DNA of 64,000 nt, from NCBI GenBank assembly GCA_020853095.1, contig JADYZN010000035.1:62001-126000 (forward strand), in the 5' to 3' direction. The stretch's first letter is position 1. Each line of letters starts with the position of its first letter. This document shows, in pieces, positions 32,674-42,388 of this stretch. This DNA is from Phycisphaerales bacterium. GTDB lineage: Bacteria; Planctomycetota; Phycisphaerae; Tepidisphaerales; Tepidisphaeraceae. The translations under genes and the position numbers were made by a program. Under the pieces are notes generated by a model, which searched no databases, was not told where the DNA came from, and saw only the letters and a program-made list of their open reading frames with translations.

Positions 32674-35600
32674 TCAGCCACCCACCTGCGAACTGAGCAG
32701 GGGGAATTGCTTCTCCTCCTGTTCACGCTGGATGATGATGGTGGGCTTGACCAGGATCAGCAGAACCTGGTCATCCTTGGCCACCGAGCGGTTGGTGAAC
32801 AGCCGCTTGAGGAATGGGATCTTGGACAGGATCGGCACGCCCGCCTCCCGTTCAAGTTCGCCGGCCAGCGTCTGGCCGCCGATCAGCAGCGTGCCGCTGT
32901 CGGGGACGCTGACGGTGGTGCGGACCTCGGTGATCTGCAACTCCGGCTGCTGGATGGTTCCAAAGCCGGTGAGCTGGGTGGCGGCGCCGTCGCCGGTATT
33001 GGTGTTGGTGCTGCCGGAGGTCACCTGCGACGAGGCGAAGGTGAAGTTAAAGATGCCCAGGATTCGGGCCAACTGCGGCCGCAGCGTCAACGTGACGTAT
33101 TTGCGATCCGAGGAGACGGTCGCCTGCACGTCCAGCAACACGCCCGACTCGATCGTGTCGATGGTCGGGTCAAATCCCACGGCGTTGTTGGCCACTACCG
33201 GGTTCAAGTCGCTGACGTACGCCCGCTGCGTCGCCACCAGCACGTAGGCGCGCTGGCCGTTGAATAGCGTGATGCGAGGCGCGGTCACCAGCGTGCTGTG
33301 CTGCGAGGCCTGCGTCGCCCGCAACAGCAAACTGACCTGGAAGTCGTCCAAAAAGGCGTTGCCATAACCGGTGGACAGGTTCAACGCACCGGAATTGGAA
33401 TTGCCGCTGCCGCCGGTGGCGGAATTGTTGAACGCGGTGCTGAGACTGCCCGGCAAAGTCGTGTCCGGGTTGGCGGTAAAGTCCGACGTATTCTGGTTGA
33501 CGCTCACCGGCGACCAGTGGGAGCCGACCTTGCCCTGGTTATTGAAACTGAAATCCACGTCCAGCCCGACATCCTCCATGAAGTTGCGTTGAACCGTCAG
33601 GAAGCGGGCCTCGATGGAGACCTGGATCGCTCGGGTTTCACGCAACTGTTCCAGCAGATTGGAAAGCAGACGCTGGTTTTCCGGGGTCTGGGTGACGATG
33701 AGCTGGCCCGAAAGCTCGCGCATCGAACCGACCGATCCGCCCACATCACGCCAACTGTCGGGCGCGACGGTGTCGGTGATCAGTTTGGTGATGGCATCCA
33801 CCAGGTCCTGACGTTTGGGGCCTTGTTCTTCTTCGCGGTTGCCGCTGTTGCTGTTCAGGAGGCTCTGGCCGCTGCCGCCACCACCGCCGCCGCCCGATCG
33901 ACTGCCACCCTGCGTGGCATTGGCAAGGTTGAAGTCCGGTGCATCATCAAAATCGGGAACGTTGATGATCAGGTCGCGGATGTCATACACGCGGGTGATG
34001 ACGTTTTTGCTCAGGTCTTCCTCGGTGGAAATGGTGATGACCCCTTCATCGACCGTATATCCGAGCTTGACCATGCCGCCGCCCACGTCCGACAGGATGG
34101 TGGACAGACCCTTGGAAAATTTAATGTCCCGCAGACGGGCGGTGACCGGCGTGTTGCGGTCGATTCCGGCCGCTTCCAACGCACGCCAGTTGACGAAGAT
34201 GTTGGCGCCGCTGACATCCTGCAAAAATCCGACCACATCCCCGAATGGAACCTGGTCAAACCGCAATTCGGGCAGTTTCCGTTCCAGTTGGGCGCGGGTG
34301 GCGGCGTCGCCGGCCCCTTCGCCCCGTTCCTTGGCGGCGCCGCGATCACGGATTTCGCTGATGTCCGGCCAGTTGGTCGGGTATCGCAAAATGTCATCGT
34401 ACGGAATCAACCGTTCTTCGGAGGCATTGAGCGTCTTGGCGGTCTGAACCGCCCCTTCTTCACGATAATCGCGCTGCTGCTGGATCAACGCCTGGTTTTC
34501 CACCAGCGGCCGTACGCTCAGGGCGTAGTCGTTGGTGGGGTCCAGCTCGCGGATGTGATCCAGCACCGCCAGCGCTTCGCGATATTTGTTCTGCTCGATC
34601 AATTGGCGGGCCTGACGAACCAGGTTGGCGACTGTGGCGCGAAGCTGTTGTTCGGCCTGACGGGCCTGATCCTCGGCACGACTGCGGGCCTCGCGGGCCT
34701 CGCGCTGCGCATCCTCGGTGTGGGCGCTGGCCATGGCGCGATCAAGCTTGGCCTGTGTCTGGGCCAGCGTGTTGTCAAATTGAGCCAATTCCTGCGGATT
34801 GAACACCCCCGGATCGCTGTCGCGGGCGATGCGGGCATTTTGCAACTGGCGTTGGGCATCGACGAATTTGTTGTTGCCGATCGCATCGTTGGCCGCGGTG
34901 ATCGCCGAATCGAAGCTGTATTGCACGCGGCCGCGACGTTGTTGAATGGCGGCGGCCTGCGTGTCCAGCAACGAACGGCCGGTCCCCTGGCCGGTCAGTT
35001 GTTCCATGTCCCGACGGCCCTGCTGGGCGGCCTGATTGGAAGGATCCAGCTCGGTGGCCCGGGTGTACATCTTCAAGGCGTCCTGATAACGCCGATCGGT
35101 CTGGGCCTGACGAGCCTGTTCAACCAGCCCCTGGGCCTCATACGCCTGCTGTTCGCGGCGGATACGCTCCAGTTGTGCGGTTCGCTCCAGTTCCTCGCGG
35201 GGGGTGGCGGTGTTGCCGGCTTGTTGAGTTTGCTGCGAGTTATCCGCCGACTGGGCCGGCGGGGTGGCCGGAGCCGGTGGGGTGGACTCTGCGGCCGGAG
35301 GATTGGCCGGGGCCGATTCCTGGGCGGGGGCGGTGTCGGCCATCGCCACGGCGGTATTGTCCTGCGCCGGCGGAGTGGCCGGCTTTTCCGGCTGGGCAGG
35401 CGCTGCGGGTGTGGATTCCGGAGCCGGGGCGGCTGGCGGAGTAGCGGTCGCGGTCTCTTGTGAAGGAGCGGCTTCCGGTGCCGGAGCGGCCTCCTGCTTA
35501 TGAGCGGTGGCCTCGGCACTGCGCTGGGCCTGCTCGGCGGCGGCGGCGGCCTTGGCGGCATCCGCCTGCTCACGCTTGTCCATCCGCGACAGGTAGGTTT

Positions 35601-36282
35601 CCGGGCTGTCCTTGAACAACCCCGGCTTGTAACCAGCGGTGCGGGCGATTTCAAAGTTCTTGCGGGCATTCACCCAATCGCCTGACTCATATTGCTTGAC
35701 CGCCAGATCATAACTGGCCCGGGCATCCGAGGCCGATTCCTTCTGCTGCGACTGGGCCAGGGCGATCTGCTCATTGGCTTTGTTGCGGGTCCCCTCATCC
35801 GCGTATTCGTTGGCGGCGGCCGCCTTGTAATGGCCAATCGCATCGGCGGGCTTGCCCTCTTTCAGAGCGGCCTCACCCATTTCAAACTCGGCACGGGCCT
35901 GACGACGTTGCGTGGCGGCGGCATCGGCTTTGGACAACGTCTGTTGATAGCTCTGACGGTCGGCGTCGTTCAATTCCTCCGCCTTGACCTGCTGAAGCGT
36001 CGCCACGGCCTCTTCGTATTGCTTGTTGTTGAACTGATCGACGCCCAGCTTGAGCAGATCCTGATTGCTCATCTGCGGCTGCTCAAACGCCAGCACCGGC
36101 AGAGGAGCGGCCTGATCCGCCATGGACCAGTTGGCCATGATTCCCCCCACCGTCAACGTCGCGGCCAGCGCCAGCGCGGCCGTCTTTCCTGGACGTACGG
36201 TGGATGTCAAATGGGTTGGATGGATGGCCAACCTCGATGGGTTGACCGATGATGAGCTGCGTCCCGGGCGGTTGAAGAACAT
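32674..36282 (-). CDS. Large secretin-domain protein with TPR region (type II/III/IV pilus secretin family)
   Basis: The 1202-residue protein has a signal or membrane anchor near residues 34-52. A TPR-like helical region (about 70-240) follows, then a long Ala/Pro/Gln-rich low-complexity linker (about 245-365) and another TPR and coiled-coil part (about 375-620). A short N-domain-like part (about 670-770) contains a Gly-rich insert (GGGGGGG). The C-terminal secretin domain spans about 890-1185, with VPDSGTLLIGGQTLAGE and PILSKIPFLKRLF, as in GspD/PilQ. Known secretins lack such a long TPR front. GGAGG upstream of 36282 supports the start. It probably forms an outer-membrane channel. No other secretion genes are next to it, and the convergent terminator ends it. 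Confidence 0.88.
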   Translation of the reverse strand: MFFNRPGRSSSSVNPSRLAIHPTHLTSTVRPGKTAALALAATLTVGGIMANWSMADQAAPLPVLAFEQPQMSNQDLLKLGVDQFNNKQYEEAVATLQQVKAEELNDADRQSYQQTLSKADAAATQRRQARAEFEMGEAALKEGKPADAIGHYKAAAANEYADEGTRNKANEQIALAQSQQKESASDARASYDLAVKQYESGDWVNARKNFEIARTAGYKPGLFKDSPETYLSRMDKREQADAAKAAAAAEQAQRSAEATAHKQEAAPAPEAAPSQETATATPPAAPAPESTPAAPAQPEKPATPPAQDNTAVAMADTAPAQESAPANPPAAESTPPAPATPPAQSADNSQQTQQAGNTATPREELERTAQLERIRREQQAYEAQGLVEQARQAQTDRRYQDALKMYTRATELDPSNQAAQQGRRDMEQLTGQGTGRSLLDTQAAAIQQRRGRVQYSFDSAITAANDAIGNNKFVDAQRQLQNARIARDSDPGVFNPQELAQFDNTLAQTQAKLDRAMASAHTEDAQREAREARSRAEDQARQAEQQLRATVANLVRQARQLIEQNKYREALAVLDHIRELDPTNDYALSVRPLVENQALIQQQRDYREEGAVQTAKTLNASEERLIPYDDILRYPTNWPDISEIRDRGAAKERGEGAGDAATRAQLERKLPELRFDQVPFGDVVGFLQDVSGANIFVNWRALEAAGIDRNTPVTARLRDIKFSKGLSTILSDVGGGMVKLGYTVDEGVITISTEEDLSKNVITRVYDIRDLIINVPDFDDAPDFNLANATQGGSRSGGGGGGGSGQSLLNSNSGNREEEQGPKRQDLVDAITKLITDTVAPDSWRDVGGSVGSMRELSGQLIVTQTPENQRLLSNLLEQLRETRAIQVSIEARFLTVQRNFMEDVGLDVDFSFNNQGKVGSHWSPVSVNQNTSDFTANPDTTLPGSLSTAFNNSATGGSGNSNSGALNLSTGYGNAFLDDFQVSLLLRATQASQHSTLVTAPRITLFNGQRAYVLVATQRAYVSDLNPVVANNAVGFDPTIDTIESGVLLDVQATVSSDRKYVTLTLRPQLARILGIFNFTFASSQVTSGSTNTNTGDGAATQLTGFGTIQQPELQITEVRTTVSVPDSGTLLIGGQTLAGELEREAGVPILSKIPFLKRLFTNRSVAKDDQVLLILVKPTIIIQREQEEKQFPLLSSQVGG

Positions 36283-37049
36283 CGCGTTCCTCCGATTGAT
36301 TGTCCTCGGCCACGCGCCACCGCAGCCGAAATAATACCAGCGCTAAAACGTCCATCGACTGCCCACGGCGCAAGTCCCACCCATTAAGGGCTTTGGGTTG
36401 CATCGTAGCTCGTCAACGGATCGTCGGGGCATGCGCGGGAGAACCGGTCTGAAGTAAATCCTTGGTGCTAAACTCTGACGACGCCGGCGCTGCACGCCCG
36501 CTTTGTCGCCTAGCCAATGTAACCGCGATGCGGCCGGAACGCGAAAAACCTTCCCCGTTTCGCGCCACCCCGGCCCAGGCTTCATCTCTTTCCTGAAAAC
36601 CTGAACCGTCATGCGTAACACCGGCCGCCACGGGCCGGCATCACGACCACCGCCAGGACAAACCCACCCGCGGACGATCCCACGATCGCCCCGATCGGCT
36701 CATCCGACGCTCTCCGGTAAGGCTCCGCCTTTGGATTTCGAGGCGCCCGAAAGTCGCCCAGGGGCGATCCCATTCACCTCGATTCGGGAACGTAATCTAG
36801 GGCCGCGAGTGTACGCGAACATGGTTGGGCTTGCAAATAAAAATGCTTGTATCAGCTTTATTGCCCATGATTAACGCCACAACGACCCTGTCGGTGGTTT
36901 TTATCGGCAGCGCCCCCAGCCCCGGCTTGAGCAATTGCCAACCAACCCCCCAATTCCACCCCGTGACAAGATGATTCCGATGCAATCACAGGCCAAAGTT
37001 CAGCGCTCGGGCCGTCATACATGACAACCCCCAAGACTTCCACATTTCG
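36283..37049. other. 767-base gene-poor gap
   Basis: This stretch lies between the start of the secretin gene and the end of the GT39-like gene on the same strand. I see no convincing protein gene, tRNA or intrinsic terminator. The only clear site is GGAGG next to the secretin start. The secretin promoter must be here; no standard boxes stand out. Confidence 0.5.
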
Positions 37050-38903
37050 TCACGGCTGAAGCCGAACGTCTGATAACTTTTCCGAATGCGATGCCAATTC
37101 CGCTACGTTACCCAGGAAAGTAAGCGTTCGGGTGCTTCGAATATACCGATAAACCATGCGGTCCGGTTGCGTCTGGGCATAGTACCGATATAATTGCGGG
37201 TTGTGATCCTCCAAGTCATGGGCACGGATGATTCTCGCATCATCCGGCCATGCAACATCCACATTATAACACGGCTCAACAAATGTATTTTCAATCATTG
37301 GATCAAATGTAAACAGGACAACCGCGCGTGTTGGAATCGTTTTCAACTGCTGATTGATCTCCGCCAATTGCTCTGCCGGGAAGAATTCATCGTGAATTCG
37401 ACTCAGTTCCGGTAGCGACAAAACAGCAACCCCGACAATCACCAAGCATGAAAAGAGCTTGCCACGTTGCATCCCCCAAGGCCAGTGTCGATCCACCGCC
37501 ACCTTGCCCATCAACGCCAATAAAATCACCGATGGCGCCGCCACCACCGCGTAGTGCGATTCAAAAAAACAGTAAAAAACGTAAATCCCGATAAACCCAG
37601 CCGCAATGGCCGGCATCACCCAGAGCCGCCGAACCGGCAACAACAGCAACCCCGCTGGAATCAACACCAGCAGCAGGCCTGTTGGCAATGTGGCGTTCCA
37701 GAAATATGGCCATCGCACCTCGCGCCATTGGGTGATGATGGCGCTGATGCGATGCGATTCGATTGCAGGCAATACATGCCTTTTGTAAAACTCCCGCTTC
37801 TGCGCAAGGGTGGAGATCGGCACTCCCACATCGCTTTGGCCATGAAAACCAAACGTTGCGCCGGGGTAATCTCTGGCGACATAATACTCATGTGGAGTAT
37901 GAAAGAAGCTGCCAGTAATTCCGCGGTTAAAACCCATCAAGAGAGCAAGAAATGGCGCTGCCCCACCAACAATGATCATTCCACTAGTCAATACACTCCG
38001 CCAAGGCCGCCGGTACAAATCCAGCAAAATTGCCGCTCCGACAGGAATCGCAAACGCCAGCGCATCCGCCGGGCGCGTCACGGCCGCCCAACCCGCGGCC
38101 ACACCGATCAACAACAACCATCTCCGCCGGTGCCTCGTACGCCAGCAAAGCCACCCCCATACCATCAACAATCCAAAACACATCACCGGAAGCTGCGACA
38201 AGATCATTGTCGAAAGCATTCGAAACCGGCTGATGCCCAGCAGCAGGAGTATTGCCAAAATACCTGCCTGACCATCCAGTAATTCGGTTACAATCCGATA
38301 CAGCAACCAAACCGATACCCCCGATATGAGGACCGGACCCAGCCAAACCGGCAGATGCGCCCAAACCAGCGGCGTATACAGCAATGCAGTGCCCGGAAAA
38401 TAGATCGCGGCATAGTGGCGATCCACCAGTAGATAAAAATTATCGAAAAACTCTGGCAGCGGCAGCGCAGGCATCCACAGTCTTCCCCTCGCCAGCATTT
38501 GCATCTGAATGAGGTATGCAAACTCATCATGAAATTGCGGAATTAGATGCCTGCCCTGATGCCATGCGGTCAATAGCAAATAAGCCATGGCGATGATACT
38601 TAAACCCGCCGCAATCCATCGCTTGGCTTGTAATGAAGGATTCCGCGCGGATTCCAGCGGCAGACTCAGCCACCGGACCAAAGGACCCCATGAACTGATC
38701 AGAAAGGCGAGTCCCGCCCATGTCAGCTCCCATAGCCACCTGGTGTCCTCAAGACTTCCAAAAAGCCATAGGCGCAGCCCGCCCAATAGCAGCAAAATCA
38801 GCAGCATTGAGCTGGCTTGGGGACGCTGACCCCTGTTCAACGGCCCTGCCGGATCGGCCGCCCGCGACCCACGAAAATCAACTTTCCCCAGCGATGTTGG
38901 CAT
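37050..38903 (-). CDS. GT39-like (PMT/ArnT-type) membrane glycosyltransferase
   Basis: This 617-residue polytopic protein has about eleven hydrophobic segments. The first periplasmic loop carries HDEF (125-128), matching the acidic pair of GT-C enzymes that use lipid-phosphate-linked sugars. In the paralogue at 42389-44212 the same motif is at 124-127, which supports the start at 38903 even though it overlaps the methyltransferase gene by 67 bases; an internal ATG at 38807 is the alternative. The segment LPLPEFFDNFY is also shared by both. Enzymes of this class transfer sugars from polyprenyl phosphate to proteins or lipids in the periplasm. It is the last gene of the GT2/methyltransferase operon. 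Confidence 0.82.
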   Translation of the reverse strand: MPTSLGKVDFRGSRAADPAGPLNRGQRPQASSMLLILLLLGGLRLWLFGSLEDTRWLWELTWAGLAFLISSWGPLVRWLSLPLESARNPSLQAKRWIAAGLSIIAMAYLLLTAWHQGRHLIPQFHDEFAYLIQMQMLARGRLWMPALPLPEFFDNFYLLVDRHYAAIYFPGTALLYTPLVWAHLPVWLGPVLISGVSVWLLYRIVTELLDGQAGILAILLLLGISRFRMLSTMILSQLPVMCFGLLMVWGWLCWRTRHRRRWLLLIGVAAGWAAVTRPADALAFAIPVGAAILLDLYRRPWRSVLTSGMIIVGGAAPFLALLMGFNRGITGSFFHTPHEYYVARDYPGATFGFHGQSDVGVPISTLAQKREFYKRHVLPAIESHRISAIITQWREVRWPYFWNATLPTGLLLVLIPAGLLLLPVRRLWVMPAIAAGFIGIYVFYCFFESHYAVVAAPSVILLALMGKVAVDRHWPWGMQRGKLFSCLVIVGVAVLSLPELSRIHDEFFPAEQLAEINQQLKTIPTRAVVLFTFDPMIENTFVEPCYNVDVAWPDDARIIRAHDLEDHNPQLYRYYAQTQPDRMVYRYIRSTRTLTFLGNVAELASHSEKLSDVRLQP

Positions 38904-40138
38904 ATAATCGGCTCAAAATATTGTTCGATAATCGCCATGATCATATCCGGCTGTGCGAGCCATTTTTGATAAACAGGATGCTCCAATTCGATCATTCGCG
39001 CCAGAGCATCCAGTTTTTTCCATGCCCGCCGAGCCCATCTTTGCCCGCAAAACCAATGCACGACCCCAAGAAACGGAGTCAACCAAGGTTCGACAATCAC
39101 CATCCGCCCCCCCTCCCGCAATACCCGCCGGGCTTCGGACAAGGTTTGATGAAGATCATCCGGCAATTGCTTCAAATGGTGCAATCCACCCTGAACGATC
39201 ACGACATCCTTGATGCCATCCGCCAGCGGCAACCGCCGACAGTCACATGCAAAACAGTCTTCCTTCTGCTCATACTGTCTCAACAGTGACAACGACCGGT
39301 CTGCCCCCTGCACGTTTCGCAAGTGGATGGAACGCAGTGCCTTCAATCCACCACCCCTGCCGCAAAACAATTCCAACACCTTGTCACTGTGATCCCATTG
39401 TTTCGCGCCGATCCGCCAAAGTCGGTTTCGGAACTTTCGCACCTCCTGTGCCGGGGTCTCAAACCGCAAATAGGCGGATTCCCATGCTAGTTCCTGCTCA
39501 TCGGACTTGGATTCGTCCATACATGGAACGACCTCTGCTTTCCTTCTCATTTTTGCGACAAAGTGCAGTTTCCGATCAAAAATCAACCCCGCCACGGACG
39601 GATACAGATTTAACCTCTCTCGCCATTGTTCAACCCGAAACCCCATCTCACCAAAAACGGCCAGCCACCGGGATCTTATCCAGTAATGATACGGCAGAAA
39701 TACGCCAAAACGCTGATTCCCAACCCGATCCATAAACCGCAACGTTTGTTCCGCACCCCACCCTTCCAACAAATGATCTTTAATCACCACATCCGTTCGT
39801 GCGACTCGTGCCACCTCCCGCAGCAGGGCTAGCGGGTCGGTCGCATGATGAACCACGTCCGCCAGCAACACCACATCAAAACGTCGATCCTCAAAGGGTA
39901 TCGTTTGGCCGTCAAAAGCGGCAACTTCAACTCGACACCCCGGCCTTACCAGCACCTCTATGCCCTGAATCTTCAAATCCTTCCGCCGGTTTTGAATCGC
40001 AAACGTCAATTCCCCATCCCCGCAGCCCACGTCCAGAACCGTCGCCCCTTCCGGCAACAGCGGTGACAGGTGGTCAGCCAGTCGCTCTATCCGCCTGTGC
40101 TGAACATAGCCGCGATGGGCCCATTCAAGCCACCTCAT
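38837..40138 (-). CDS. Tandem SAM-methyltransferase fusion protein
   Basis: Starting at the ATG that overlaps the GT2 stop (ATGA, 40135-40138), the 433-residue product holds two class-I SAM methyltransferase domains. Domain 1 (about 20-195) has motif I VLDVGCGDGE (34-43) and FDVVLLADVVHH. Domain 2 (about 235-425) has VLELFCGRGGG (254-264), CDCRRLPLAD and VIVQGGLHHL. The longer frame (to 40276) overlaps the upstream gene and is not needed. The second motif I (ELFCGRGG) is unusual but keeps the glycines. Being coupled to a GT2 and a GT-C gene, it probably methylates a lipid-linked sugar or a related envelope substrate. Both domains look functional. Confidence 0.82.
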   Translation of the reverse strand: MRWLEWAHRGYVQHRRIERLADHLSPLLPEGATVLDVGCGDGELTFAIQNRRKDLKIQGIEVLVRPGCRVEVAAFDGQTIPFEDRRFDVVLLADVVHHATDPLALLREVARVARTDVVIKDHLLEGWGAEQTLRFMDRVGNQRFGVFLPYHYWIRSRWLAVFGEMGFRVEQWRERLNLYPSVAGLIFDRKLHFVAKMRRKAEVVPCMDESKSDEQELAWESAYLRFETPAQEVRKFRNRLWRIGAKQWDHSDKVLELFCGRGGGLKALRSIHLRNVQGADRSLSLLRQYEQKEDCFACDCRRLPLADGIKDVVIVQGGLHHLKQLPDDLHQTLSEARRVLREGGRMVIVEPWLTPFLGVVHWFCGQRWARRAWKKLDALARMIELEHPVYQKWLAQPDMIMAIIEQYFEPIICQHRWGKLIFVGRGRPIRQGR

Positions 40139-41370
40139 CGGCGGTGCATCCCCAATAAACTCACCATAAAGCTTGAAAACAACGTTTGAACACCCGCAGA
40201 GGTCAACGTAGCTCCTGGAATCACCCAACGCATTGTATGGCTGTAGTCCAATCGGCCAAAGTCGTTCAGTCGCCAATCATTGATCGCCAAAAACAACAGC
40301 ACCAGTCCCATCACAATGGCGCCCGCACCGATCAGCAAGCCACGTTCAAGGTTAAGAACTTCAAACAGCCGCCACAAACGCGGGTCCTCCGGCAACAAAC
40401 CTTCCGTCACGGCAAAGGTCTTGGCCAGGATGGCGAACAGAATCGCCTGATATCCGCATAAGATCGCCAAACTGGCAAATAACAGCGTATGCACATCAAA
40501 CGTCACCTGCCCGAACGTCATACCTGGCAGCGCGATCGCATATCCCGCCAGCCCCGCAATGATCAGAAGCAACCCTGGAACCAAAAACAGCCACCTCGGG
40601 CAGTACAGCAACAGAAACCGCAACGTCCGCCAACCATCTCGAAAGGTTCTCAAATGAGGTCCATGGCTCTTCCTGCCATCCCGATGCAGGGTAATCGGCA
40701 ACTCCGTAATCCGCGCCCCATGGAGCGTCGATTTAATGATCATCTCCGTTGCAAATTCCATCCCGGTGCAACGCTGATCCAACCGAACAAACAGCTCCCT
40801 GGTGAATCCACGCATGCCGCAATAAATATCGTGAATGTCAGATGCGAACCACCAGCGCGCAATCCACGAGAAAAAAGGATTCCCCAACCAACGATGCATG
40901 AACGGCATTGCCCCCGCCGCGATCTTGCCTCCGCCCGACGGCAGCCGACACCCTTGAACCAGGTCGTACCCCTCCCGTAGCTTTTGAACAAATCGATGCA
41001 CCACCCCCAGATCATAGCTCCCATCGGCATCGGCCATGATGATATACCTCCCCCGCGCTGCGGAAATGCCGGCCATCAATGCCCGCCCGTACCCACGCTC
41101 CGGAACAGCTACCAATCTCGCACCGAACTTGTGAGCTAATTCCGGCGAACCATCGTCACTGCCATTATCCGCCACAATGACCTCGCCGATAATTTGGTGA
41201 TCAGCCAATGAACCGGCCGCCCGGCGAATACAGTCGGCCAGCGCATCAGCCTCATTCAGACATGGCATTACAACCGACACTTCAATTTGATCACCGCAGG
41301 ATTCCCCCTTTGCAAGAGCTATCTCACGGACAGTATCTGGTGCGATCATCTCGGATACATCATTTTTCAT
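40135..41370 (-). CDS. Polyprenyl-phosphate glycosyltransferase, GT2 (DPM1-like)
   Basis: From the ATG at 41370 the product has 411 residues. A GT-A catalytic domain (about 30-250) contains VSVVMPCLNEADALADCI, VADNGSDDGS and the metal-binding DADGSYD (D114, D116). Four membrane segments follow (about 270-405). This layout is that of dolichyl- or polyprenyl-phosphate sugar synthases of the DPM1/GtrB type, which load a lipid carrier in the cytoplasm for GT-C enzymes. An upstream start at 41421 would run into a stem-loop (41389-41419) and is rejected. The methyltransferase gene overlaps its stop. The sugar is unknown. Confidence 0.88.
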   Translation of the reverse strand: MKNDVSEMIAPDTVREIALAKGESCGDQIEVSVVMPCLNEADALADCIRRAAGSLADHQIIGEVIVADNGSDDGSPELAHKFGARLVAVPERGYGRALMAGISAARGRYIIMADADGSYDLGVVHRFVQKLREGYDLVQGCRLPSGGGKIAAGAMPFMHRWLGNPFFSWIARWWFASDIHDIYCGMRGFTRELFVRLDQRCTGMEFATEMIIKSTLHGARITELPITLHRDGRKSHGPHLRTFRDGWRTLRFLLLYCPRWLFLVPGLLLIIAGLAGYAIALPGMTFGQVTFDVHTLLFASLAILCGYQAILFAILAKTFAVTEGLLPEDPRLWRLFEVLNLERGLLIGAGAIVMGLVLLFLAINDWRLNDFGRLDYSHTMRWVIPGATLTSAGVQTLFSSFMVSLLGMHRR

Positions 41371-41388
41371 TGGTGATAAAACGATAAC

Positions 41389-41419
41389 GGGTCGCGGCAG
41401 ATATGCTCCGCCGCGACCC
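41389..41419 (-). terminator. Hairpin between PEP-CTERM and GT2 genes
   Basis: GGGTCGCGGC (41389-41398) and GCCGCGACCC (41410-41419) form a perfect 10-bp stem. On the minus strand it is followed by a T-rich stretch (GTTATCGTTTTATC). It could partly end transcription of the PEP-CTERM gene or mark a processing site before the GT2 gene. Confidence 0.65.
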
Positions 41420-41462
41420 AATATTCGCTACAGGAAGGTCAGATGACCGTCAACGCTGGAAA

Positions 41463-42107
41463 TTAAGCGTGACGTCGACGAGACAAGAATCCAAGACCAA
41501 CCAAACCGAGCAAACTAAACGTTGCTGGTTCTGGTACGGCGGCCGCTTCAAAAGAGAGGCCAACATCGTCAAAAACCACCTGGTGGCTGCTATCGCCGGT
41601 CGGCAAGGCAACCAACACAATTTTCAATGCGCCTGAAGGACTTCCCGAAGGGGATGCCGGAGACGACAAAGTCGCCGTGGTGAAAGTACCATCGGCCGGC
41701 GAAACCGGGCTAAGAGAATCAATGAGTGCCGTACTACCGGCCCAAAGCTGAACCCGATAAGGGTTGAGCGCCATATCGTTTCGATCCCCAACCCCCACCG
41801 TCAAGGTATAGATATTGCCGGCGGCATAATTGGCCGACAGTGTTTGCGTCAGTGTCACAGACGATCCAGACCCATTCGACGTATCGCCATATGCATAGGC
41901 CGCCTGGCTGCTATGAGTCGGGCTGAACTGCCCCGCAAACGTGTATTGTCCGAACGCATACGCGCCGCCAGTGGACGATGCCACCCAGTCGCCAGCGCTG
42001 AATGCACTCTCAAACCCGGCGTTATTCACCGTAATTGGTGTGGCAGCCATTGCCACCGAACCGCCGGCCACGACCATCGCGGCCATCACTGAATAAAAAC
42101 CTTTCAC
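41463..42107 (-). CDS. PEP-CTERM surface protein
   Basis: A GTG start at 42107 is preceded by the strong ribosome-binding site AGGAGGTG; the frame upstream of it is less likely. The 214-residue product has a signal peptide (about 1-21, ending AMAA) and a Ser/Thr/Gly/Ala-rich body (about 22-188) with a beta-sandwich look. The C-terminal sorting tag VPEPATFSLLGLVGLGFLSRRR (PEP at 192-194) has a hydrophobic segment and basic end. Exosortase (EpsH/Xrt) would cleave at this tag and release or anchor the protein in the envelope or extracellular matrix; no exosortase gene is in the window. The Ser/Thr-rich body could be glycosylated by the flanking GT-C enzymes. That idea is inference. Confidence 0.92.
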   Translation of the reverse strand: MKGFYSVMAAMVVAGGSVAMAATPITVNNAGFESAFSAGDWVASSTGGAYAFGQYTFAGQFSPTHSSQAAYAYGDTSNGSGSSVTLTQTLSANYAAGNIYTLTVGVGDRNDMALNPYRVQLWAGSTALIDSLSPVSPADGTFTTATLSSPASPSGSPSGALKIVLVALPTGDSSHQVVFDDVGLSFEAAAVPEPATFSLLGLVGLGFLSRRRHA

Positions 42108-42388
42108 GAGACACCTCCTGTAGAGAATATTCACTTTCTCAACAAGCAAACCAACTCATTAAAATGTCTAGGCTCGGACATGATGTACTTTTCATAATAG
42201 TCCATCCGAAACTATTTGAATTAGTATCAACATAGTGAATATACCTGCGATTCATTACCTCTGCAAGAAAAATTTAATATTTTTTCGCTTCTCGAATATA
42301 TCGGATTGACACACGATAATCGCACTCAGATACATTCTTTTTAAGTCATTATCAAATAAACGTTTATGAACAAATTGAACAGGGTGAC

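Noticed and set aside
33298-35463. A 721-codon open frame opposite the secretin gene
   Set aside because: Its sequence is low-complexity (Gly/Arg runs) and follows the complementary codons of the Ala/Pro-rich linker. It has no start signal or domain.
42290-42345. TTGACA at 42304 as a plus-strand promoter
   Set aside because: There is no plus-strand gene for almost 2 kb downstream and no good -10 box at the right distance.
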